Shown: piece by piece, positions 55,380-64,000 of the stretch
Position numbering within the stretch: the stretch's first letter is position 1
Layout of the letters: each line of letters begins with the position of its first letter
DNA from: Clusia tigrina
Lineage: Eukaryota > Arthropoda > Insecta > Diptera > Clusiidae
Reading direction: 5' to 3'
Assembly (NCBI GenBank): GCA_920105625.2
Contig: OV050030.1
Span: 319,104,368 to 319,168,367 of the forward strand
Length of the DNA stretch: 64,000 nucleotides
Position numbers and translations under genes: made by a program
The notes under the pieces: model-generated
Told to the model about the DNA's origin: nothing
What the model saw: only the letters and a program-made list of their open reading frames with translations
Database searches by the model: none

Positions 55380-57090
55380 CTAATTTAAGCCAACTTCGCT
55401 CGTGAAAAACTGCATTTTGTTTGCATCTACAGCTTTGGTTAAGTTGTCAGCTAACATGTTCTCAGACTTGATATATTGTAGCGCAACTTCTCCATTGGCA
55501 ATTTTCTCCTGAACAAATTTGGCCTTTAAGTCGACATGCTTAGTGCGAGCCGAAAACGAGTTGTTTGATGCTATAAACATAGCGCTTTTGTTGTCGCAGA
55601 ATAATTCTATCTTCTTCGGTGCACTCGCCATTAGGTCATGTTGTAGTCGTTTAAGCCATACGGATTTTTTGATGGCGCACACAACTGACATTAGCTCGGC
55701 TTCAGTCGAAGAAAGTGCCACTGTGGCCTGCCGCTTGATACATAAAAACGTACCCAGTAGTGGAGCGCCCGCTGTCAATATCACCAGCCCAGTCGGCATC
55801 ACAATAGCCAGTTATATCAGTTACCTCAGGACTTTTTCTGTAAAATAGACATTTACTTATTGTACCTTGCAAATACCTCATAATTCGTTTCAGCGGAATC
55901 CAGTGCGCCTTGCCAGGATTTGCTGAAAAACGGCTCAATTTGGCAACTGCGTAACAGATGTCTGGCCTAGTAATTTGTGCAGCGTACAACAGACATCCTA
56001 TTGCTTCCATATACGGCACACTTCGGGCACATTTCCGATGTCAGCTTTTGGTTTACATCGATTGGTGTTGATAAGGGATGACAAGTTCCCATCCAAAAGC
56101 GTTTTAATACATTAGCAATATATCTTGACTGATCGATTGTAATGCCGCAATCTTCACGTGTAACTCGCATGCCCAAAACTGATGTTGCTTCTCCCATATC
56201 TTTCATCTTGAAAGATTTCATTAGGCTAGCTTTAAGCTTCTCGATTTTTTTGGCGTCTTTGCTGAACATGAGCACATCATCAACATATATGGCAACAAAC
56301 AACATACCATCTTCCTCACTCGTGTGGTAAATGCATTGATCAACTTCGCTTCTCTGGAGACCAAATTCCAATAAGACGGAGTTGAGTTTTTCGTTCCACA
56401 CACTGCTTGTTTGTTTTCAGTCATATAGTGACTTGTTGAGCTTGCAGACCCTTCCGGAATTGTCATCGAATTTTGCAGGTTGTACCATATAAATGTCTTC
56501 CTCGAGCTCGCCGTTTAAAAATGCAGTCACAGCGTCCATTTGATGTATGGCCAAATCGTGTTGTACAGATAAACCCAAAAGGAATCGAAGTCAAGTATAT
56601 CCGCCGACTGGCACAAACGTTTCTTGATAATCCACTCCTATTTTTTGGCTACATCCCTTTATGACTAGTCTAGCCTTATGTCACACTGTCTCACCATCGT
56701 CATCGGTTGGTATATACGATTCTTTAGTCACCTCACCTCTGCTGTTTTCAAAACTGCTGCATTCAATTACAGTATCGCCAATGGTTGCACTGGAGTTGTC
56801 GTCAGCTGTTGAAGTGTCTTCTTGTGATGGCGATTCTATGTTACCACCTCGCCCTTCTGAATTGACATCACACGATTGTTGCCAAAGTCATTGATAAAAT
56901 TGTTTTGGGGTGAAACAATTGTAATTGGTTTCTCATCTTCAAGAAAAACCACATCACGACTAATAACAATGGATTTTGTAGTAGGTTCGAACAAGCGGTA
57001 TGCTTTTGCGGTTTCGCTGTATCCAATAAATATATATTCTGTAGACTTTGCTGCAAATTTACTTGTTCGTTTCTATTTCGGACGGTTTCT
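55380..57090 (-). pseudogene. pol: Copia pol remnant (integrase end, reverse transcriptase, RNase H)
   Basis: Reading leftward from 57090: integrase C-terminal region (STEYIFIGYSETAKAYRLFE, then SRDVVFLEDE), a spacer, reverse transcriptase with KARLVIKGCSQ, QMDAVTAFLNGELEE, the active-site block AIYVDDVLMFS (near 56300), and TRPDICYAVAKLSRF, then RNase H with GYCDADWAGD, LSSTEAELMS, ELFCDNKSA and KHVDLKAKFVQE. These are diagnostic of Ty1/Copia. At least three registers are used (breaks near 55750, 56000 and 56400) and stops occur in the reverse transcriptase, so it is dead. The final frame ends at 55380. Confidence 0.9.
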
Positions 57091-57399
57091 ACATTTGAAT
57101 GCTGCAAACGTTGATAGCTATAGGGCACACCGTACAGAAGTTAGGGCTATTTGAAGTTTAAGCAGTGTTTTATTTGGGACTCAAGGGTAGCATAGCTATG
57201 AGCGATATCTTAAGTTGACAAAAGGCTCGAGTACTTTATTGTCACAAAATTTCAAGGTTTTATGACGCTATTGTAAAAAGTTACAAGCATTTGAATGTTG
57301 CAAACTTTGATATGTGTAGCACACCCTACAGAAGTTAAGGCCGTTTGAAGTTTTAGCAGTGTTTTATTTGGGACTCAAGGGTAGCATAGCTATGAGAGA

Positions 57400-57630
57400 T
57401 GGCTTAAATTGTTGAGAGACACGAGTACTTTATTGTCACAAAATTTCAAGATTTTATGACGCTCCAGTAAAAAGTTACAAGCATTTGATTGTGGCAAACT
57501 TTGATAGGTGTAGATGGCTTAAATTGTTGAGAGACACGAGTACTTTATTGTCACAAAATTTCAAGATTTTATGACGCTCCAGTAAAAAGTTACAAGCATT
57601 TGATTGTGGCAAACTTTGATAGGTGTAGGA
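57400..57630 (-). repeat. 115-bp local direct duplication within one satellite monomer pair
   Basis: GGCTTAAATTGTTGAGAGAC occurs at 57401 and again at 57516. The same region elsewhere (about 58488-58600) has it once. The extra copy starts in the middle of TAGGTGTAGATGGC (57509-57517), so a partial-monomer duplication of 115 bases occurred here. Confidence 0.8.
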
Positions 57631-59339
57631 CACACCATACAGAAGTTAAGGCTATTTGAAGTTTAAGCAGTGTTTTATTTGGGACTCAAGGGTAGCATAT
57701 AAGCGATAGCTTAAATTGATAAAAGGCACAAGTACTTTTTTGTCAAAAATTTCAATGTTTTATGACGCTCCTGTAAAAAGTTACAAGCATTTGAATGTTG
57801 GAAACTTTGATAGGTATAGGACACACCATACAGAAGTTAGGGCCATTTGAAGTTTAAGCAGTTTATTATTTGGGACTCAAGGGTAGCATAGCTATGAGCG
57901 ATAACTTAAATTGACAAAATCTCGAGTACTTTATTGCCACAAAATTTCAAGGTTTTATGACGCTCCAGTAAAAAGTTTCAAGCATTTGAATGTTGCAAAC
58001 TTTAATAGGTATAGGACACACCATTAGGAAGTTAGGGCCATTTGAAGTTTAAGCAGTTTTTTATTTGGGACTCAAGGGTAGCATAGCTATGAGCGATAAC
58101 TTAAATTGACAAAAGGCTCGAGTACTTTATTGCCACAAAATTTCAAGGTTTTATGACGCTCCTGTAAAAAGTTACAAGCATTTGAATGCTGCAAACGTTG
58201 ATAGCTATAGGGCACACCGTACAGAAGTTAGGGCTATTTGAAGTTTAAGCAGTGTTTTATTTGGGACTCAAGGGTAGCATAGCTATGAGCGATATCTTAA
58301 GTTGACAAAAGGCTCGAGTACTTTATTGTCACAAAATTTCAAGGTTTTATGACGCTATTGTAAAAAGTTACAAGCATTTGAATGTTGCAAACTTTGATAT
58401 GTGTAGCACACCCTACAGAAGTTAAGGCCGTTTGAAGTTTTAGCAGTGTTTTATTTGGGACTCAAGGGTAGCATAGCTATGAGAGATGGCTTAAATTGTT
58501 GAGAGACACGAGTACTTTATTGTCACAAAATTTCAAGATTTTATGACGCTCCAGTAAAAAGTTACAAGCATTTGATTGTGGCAAACTTTGATAGGTGTAG
58601 GACACACCATACAGAAGTTAAGGCTATTTGAAGTTTAAGCAGTGTTTTATTTGGGACTCAAGGGTAGCATATAAGCGATAGCTTAAATTGATAAAAGGCA
58701 CAAGTACTTTTTTGTCAAAAATTTCAATGTTTTATGACGCTCCTGTAAAAAGTTACAAGCATTTGAATGTTGGAAACTTTGATAGGTATAGGACACACCA
58801 TACAGAAGTTAGGGCCATTTGAAGTTTAAGCAGTTTATTATTTGGGACTCAAGGGTAGCATAGCTATGAGCGATAACTTAAATTGACAAAATCTCGAGTA
58901 CTTTATTGCCACAAAATTTCAAGGTTTTATGACGCTCCTGTAAAAAGTTACAAGCATTTGAATGCTGCAAACTTTGATAGGTATAGGACACACCGTACAG
59001 AAGTTAGGGCTATTTGAAGTTTAACCAGTGTTTTATTTGGGACTCAAGGGTAGCATAGCTATGAGCGATAGCTTAAATTGATAAAAGGCTTGAATACTTT
59101 ATTGTCTCAAAATTTCAAGGTTTTATGACGCTCCAGTAAAAAGTTACAAGCATTTGATTGTGGCAAACTTTGATAGGTATAGGACACACCGTACAGAAGT
59201 TAAGGCTAATTGAAGAATAAGCAGCGTTTTATTTGGGACTCAAGGGTAGCATAGCTATGAGCGATGGCTTAAATTGTTGAGAGACACGAGTACTTTATTG
59301 TCACAAAATTTCAAGATTTTATGACGCTCCAGTAAAAAG

Positions 59340-62300
59340 TTTCAAGCATTTGAATGTTGCAAACTTTAATAGGTATAGGACACACCATTAGGAAGTTAGG
59401 GCCATTTGAAGTTTAAGCAGTTTTTTATTTGGGACTCAAGGGTAGCATAGCTATGAGCGATAACTTAAATTGACAAAAGGCTCGAGTACTTTATTGCCAC
59501 AAAATTTCAAGGTTTTATGACGCTCCTGTAAAAAGTTACAAGCATTTGAATGCTGCAAACTTTGATAGCTATAGGGCACACCGTACAGAAGTTAGGGCTA
59601 TTTGAAGTTTAAGCAGTGTTTTATTTGGGACTCAAGGGTAGCATAGCTATGAGCGATATCTGAAGCTGACAAAAGGCTCGAGTACTTTATTGTCACAAAA
59701 TTTCAAGGTTTTATGACGCTATTGTAAAAAGTTACAAGCATTTGAATGTTGCAAACTTTGATAGGTGTAGCACACCCTACAGAAGTTAATGCCGTTTGAA
59801 GTTTTAGCAGTGTTTTATTTGGGACACAAGGGTAGCATAGCTATGAGCGATAGCTTAAATTGACAAAAGGCTCGAGTACATTATTGTCACAAAATTTCAA
59901 GGTTTTATGACGCTCCTGTAAAAAGTTACAAGCATTTGAATGTTGCAAACTTTGATAGGTATAGGACACACCGTACAGAAGTTAGGGCTATTTGAACTTT
60001 AAGCAGTGTTTTATTTGGGACTCAAGGGTAGCATAGATATGAGCGATAACTTAAATTGACAAAAGGCTCGAGTACGTTATTGTCACAAAATTTCAAGGAT
60101 TTATGACGCTCCAGTAAAAAGTTGATAGCATTCGAATGTTGCAAACTTTGATAGGTATAGAACACACCGTACAGAAGTTAGGGCTGTTTGAAGCTTAAGC
60201 AGTGTTTTATTTGGGACTCAAGGGTAGCATAGCTATAAGCGATAGCTTAAATTGATGAGAGGCACGAGTACTTTATTGTCACAAAATTTCAAGATTTTAT
60301 GACGCTCCAGTAAAAAGTTGCAAGCATTTGATTGTGGCAAACTTTGATAGGTATAGGACACACCGTACAGAAGTTAGGGCTATTTGAAGTTTAAGCAGTG
60401 TTTTATTTGGGACTCAAGGGTAGCATAGCTATGAGCGATAGCTTAAATTGACAAAAGGCTCGAGTACATTATTGTCACAAAATTTCAAGGTTTTATGACG
60501 CTCCTGTAAAAAGTTACAAGCATTTGAATGTTGCAAACTTTGATAGGTGTAGGACACACCCTACAGAAGTTAGGTCCATTTGAAGTTTTAGCAGTGTTTT
60601 ATTTGGGACTCAATGGAAGCATAGCTATGAGCGATAGCTTAAATTGACAAAGGGCTCGAGTACATTATTGTCACTAAAAATGTCAATATTTTATGACGCT
60701 CCTGTAAAAAGTTACAAGCATTTGAATGTTGCAAACTTTGATAGGTATAGGACACACCGTGCAGAAGTTAGGGCTATTTGAACTTTAAGCAGTGTTTTAT
60801 TTGGGACTGAAGGGTAGCATAGCTATGAGCGATAACTTAAATTGACAAAAGGCTTGACTACTTTATTGTCACAAAATTTCAAGGATTTATGACGCTCCTG
60901 TAAAAAGTTACAAGCATTTGATTGTGGCAAACTTTGATAGGTATAGGACACACCGTACAGAAGTTAAGGCTATTTGAAGATTAAGCAGCGTTTTATTTGG
61001 GACTCAAGGGTAGCATAGCTATGAGCGATGGCTTAAATTGTTGAGAGACACGAGTACTTTATTGTCACAAAATTTCAAGATTTTATGACGCTCCAGTAAA
61101 AAGTTTCCAGCATTTAAATGTTGCAAACTTTGATAGGTGTAGGACACACCATAAAGAAGTTAGGGCCATTTGAAGTTTAAGCAGTTTTTTATTTGGGATT
61201 CAAGGGTAGCATATAAGCGATAGCTTAAATTGATAAAAGGCGCGAGTACTTTATTGTCATAAAATAACAAGATTTTATGACGCTCCAGTAAAAAGTTACA
61301 AGCATTTGATTGTGGCAAACTTTGATAGGTGTAGGACACACCATACAGAAGTTAAGGCTATTTGAAGTTTAAGCAGTGTTTTATTTGGGACTCAAGGGTA
61401 GCATATAAGCGATAGCTTAAATTGAAAAAAAGCACGAGTACTTTTTTGTCACAAAATTTCAAGGGTTTATGACGCTCCTATAAAAAGTTACAAGCATTTG
61501 AATGTTGCAAACTTTAATAGGTATAGGACACACCATTAGGAAGTTAGGGCCATTTGAAGTTTAAGCAGTTTTTTATTTGGGACTCAAGGGTAGCATACCT
61601 ATGAGCGATAACTTAAATTGACAAAAGGCTCGAGTACTTTATTGCCACAAATTTCAAGGTTTTATGACGCTCCTGTAAAAAGTTACAAGCATTTGAATGC
61701 TGCAAACTTTGATAGCTATAGGGCACACCGTACAGAAGTTAGGGCTATTTGAAGTTTAAGCAGTGTTTTATTTGGGATTCAAGGGTAGCATAGCTATGAG
61801 CCATATCTTAAGTTGACAAAAGGCTCGAGTACTTTATTGTCACAAAATTTCAAGGTTTTATGACGCTCCTGTAAAAAGTTACAAGCATTTGAATGTTGCA
61901 AACTTTGATAGGTGTAGCACACCCTACAGAAGTTAAGGCCGTTTGAAGTTTTAGCAGTGTTTTATTTGGGACTCAAGGGTAGCATAGCTATGAGCGATAG
62001 CTTAAATTGACAAAAGGCTCGAGTACATTATTGTCACAAAATTTCAAGGTTTTATGACGCTCCTGTAAAAAGTTACAAGCATTTGAATGTTGCAAACTTT
62101 GATAGGTATAGGACACACCGTACAGAAGTTAGGGCTATTTGAACTTTAAGCAGTGTTTTATTTGGGACTCAAGGGTAGCATAGCTATGAGCGATAACTTA
62201 AATTGACAAAAGGCTCGAGTACTTTATTGTCACAAAATTTCAAGGATTTATGACGCTCCAGTAAAAAGTTGATAGCATTCGAATGTTGCAAACTTTTATA

Positions 62301-63640
62301 GGTATAGGACACACCGTACAGAAGTTAGGGCTGTTTGAAGCTTAAGCAGTGTTTTATTTGGGGCTCAAGGGTAGCATAGCTATAAGCGATAGCTTAAATT
62401 GATGAGAGGCACGAGTACTTTATTGTCACAAAATTTCAAGATTTTATGACGCTCCAGTAAAAAGTTGTAAGCATTTGATTGTGGCAAACTTTGATAGGTA
62501 TAGGACACACCGTACAGAAGTTAGGGCTATTTGAAGTTTAAGAAGTGTTTTATTTGGGACTCAAGGGTAGCATAGCTATGAGCGATAACTTAAATTGACA
62601 AAAGGCTTGACTACTTTATTGTCTCAAAATTTCAAGGTTTTATGACGCTCCAGTAAAAAGTTACAAGCATTTGATTGTGGCAAACTTTGATAGGTATAGG
62701 ACACACCATACAGAAGTTAAGGCTATTTGAAGATTAAGCAGCGTTTTATTTGGGACTTAAGGGTAGCATAGCAATGAGCGATGGCTTAAATTGTTGAGAG
62801 GCACGAGTACTTTATTGTCACAAAATTTCAAGATTTTATGACGCTCCAGTAAAAAGTTACCAGCATTTCAATGTTGCAAACTTTGATAGGTGTAGGACAC
62901 ACCATACAGAAGTTAGGGCCATTTGAAGTTTAAGCAGTTTTTTATTTGGGACTCAAGGGTAGCATATAAGCGATAGCTTAAATTGATAAAAGGCGCGAGT
63001 ACTTTATTGTCACAAAATTACAAGATTTTATGACGCTCCAGTAAAAAGTTACAAGCACTTGATTGTGGCAAACTTTGATAGGTGTAGGACACACCATACA
63101 GAAGTTAGGGCTATTTGAAGTTTAAGCAGTGTTTTATTTGGGACTCAAGGGAAGCATATAAGCTATAGCTTAAATTGATAAAAGGCACGAGTACTTTGTT
63201 GTCACAAAATTTCATGGTTTTATGACGCTCCTGTAAAAAGTTACAAGCAATTGAATGTTGCAAACTTTGATATTTATAGGACACACCATACAGAAGTTAG
63301 GGCCATTTGAAGTTTAAGCAGTTTTTTATTTGGGACTCAAGGGTAGCATAGCTATGAACGATAACTTAAATTGACAAAAGGCTCGAGTACATTATTGCCA
63401 CAAAATTTCAAGGTTTTATGACGCTCCTGTAAAAAGTTACAAGCATTTAAATGCTGCAAACTTTGATAGCTATAGGACACACCGTACAGAAGTTAGGGCT
63501 ATTTGAAGTTTAAGCAGTGTTTTATTTGGGACTCAAGGGTAGCATAGCTATGAGCGATAGCTTAAATTGACAAATGGCTCGAATACATTATTGTCAACAA
63601 AAATTTCAAGGTTTTATGACGCTCCTGTAAAAAGTTACAA
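59340..63640 (-). repeat. Higher-order repeat of 2,147 bp (11 monomers) in the inverted array
   Basis: Landmarks recur at a constant offset: CACACCATTA followed by GGAAG at 59381 and 61529, and GTTGATAGCA at 60121 and 62268. The second unit later loses about two monomers (AAGTTAAGGC with the ATTAAGCAGCG variant at 60961 and 62714, offset 1,753). Boundaries are approximate. Confidence 0.75.
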
Positions 63641-64000
63641 GCATTTGAATGTTGCAAACTTTGATAGGTATAGGACACACCATACAGAAGTTAGGGCCAT
63701 TTGAAGTTTAAGCAGTTTTTTATTTGGGATTCAAGGGTAGCAATGCTATGAGCGATAACTTAAATTGACAAAAGGCTCGAGTACATTATTGCCACAAAAT
63801 TTCAAGGTTTTATGACGCTCCTGTAAAAAGTTACAAGCATTTAAATGCTGCAAACTTTGATAGCTATAGGACACACCGTACAGAAGTTAGGGCTATTTGA
63901 AGTTTAAGCAGTGTTTTATTTGGGACTCAAGGGTAGCATAGCTATGAGCGATAACTTAAATTGACAAAAGGCTCGAGTACTTTATTGTCACAAAATTTCA

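Larger units (their letters stand above)
55011..57090 (-). mobile_element. Ty1/Copia retrotransposon remnant, 3' half
   Basis: Minus-strand element with a 201-bp 3' LTR (55011-55211), a polypurine tract and part of pol, from the integrase C-terminus through reverse transcriptase to RNase H, in Copia order. Its 5' half (gag, protease, most of integrase, 5' LTR) is absent. The break at about 57090 joins integrase directly to satellite of the opposite orientation. LTR elements are not 5'-truncated by their own mechanism, so a rearrangement removed the rest. Confidence 0.9.
57091..64000 (-). repeat. Satellite array, inverted orientation, distinct subfamily
   Basis: Same satellite as on the left but as the reverse complement (CATTTGAATGTTGCAAACTT, TATGACGCTCCAGTAAAAAG, GGGACTCAAGGGTAGCATAG). 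Monomers are about 193-196 bp. They share a subfamily signature, AGTGTTTTATTTGGGACTCAA, where the left-hand arrays read (in the same sense) CAGTGTTTCATTTTGGACTC. They also look more homogeneous. The array runs off the window end. Confidence 0.95.

Overview
The window is eukaryotic, repeat-rich DNA, most likely pericentromeric or other heterochromatin of a higher (cyclorrhaphan) fly. The reasons are kilobases of a roughly 185-200 bp AT-rich tandem satellite, dipteran-type transposons (an mdg1/412-like Gypsy element, a Jockey-clade LINE, a LOA/I-like LINE and a Copia remnant), and no ordinary host gene. The species cannot be told from the sequence. I saw no tRNA, rRNA, CRISPR array or bacterial-type operon.

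Layout. 1-5000: direct satellite array, including a seven-monomer higher-order repeat. 5001-22931: an old Ty3/Gypsy element (LTR divergence about 3%, 4-bp target duplication AAGG), with gag split and pol broken by frameshifts and a stop. Its 3' region carries a 124-codon reading frame of unknown type and a 240-codon frame that resembles the N-terminal half of the ODR-4 family. 8077-14699: a young mdg1/412-like Gypsy element on the minus strand, inserted in the outer gag (target duplication GTTG, LTRs differing at one position in 364), with ORF0, gag and pol open. 22936-28855: satellite. 28864-31704 and 33216-36053: two copies of one 5'-truncated Jockey-clade LINE, duplicated together with flanking satellite. 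37464-42700: a full-length LOA/I-like LINE with a perfect 13-bp target duplication and both ORFs open. 42714-55010: satellite with a nested 6-mer/12-mer higher-order repeat (about 1,158 and 2,317 bp). 55011-57090: a truncated Copia element. 57091-64000: satellite of a different subfamily in the opposite orientation, with its own 2,147-bp higher-order repeat.

How it fits together. The satellite is the substrate and the transposons are layered on it. Target duplications and LTR comparison give a relative chronology: satellite higher-order repeats first, then the Jockey LINE and the outer Gypsy element, then amplification of the LINE-bearing satellite segment, and most recently the mdg1-like and LOA-like insertions. 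If the outer Gypsy element is removed, satellite phase and a higher-order period of about 1.73 kb are restored across the insertion point. The most unusual items are the ODR-4-like frame inside the retrotransposon, the retrotransposon amplified as part of satellite, the satellite polarity and subfamily switch at the Copia remnant, and an intact-looking LINE whose endonuclease has Arg where the catalytic His is expected.
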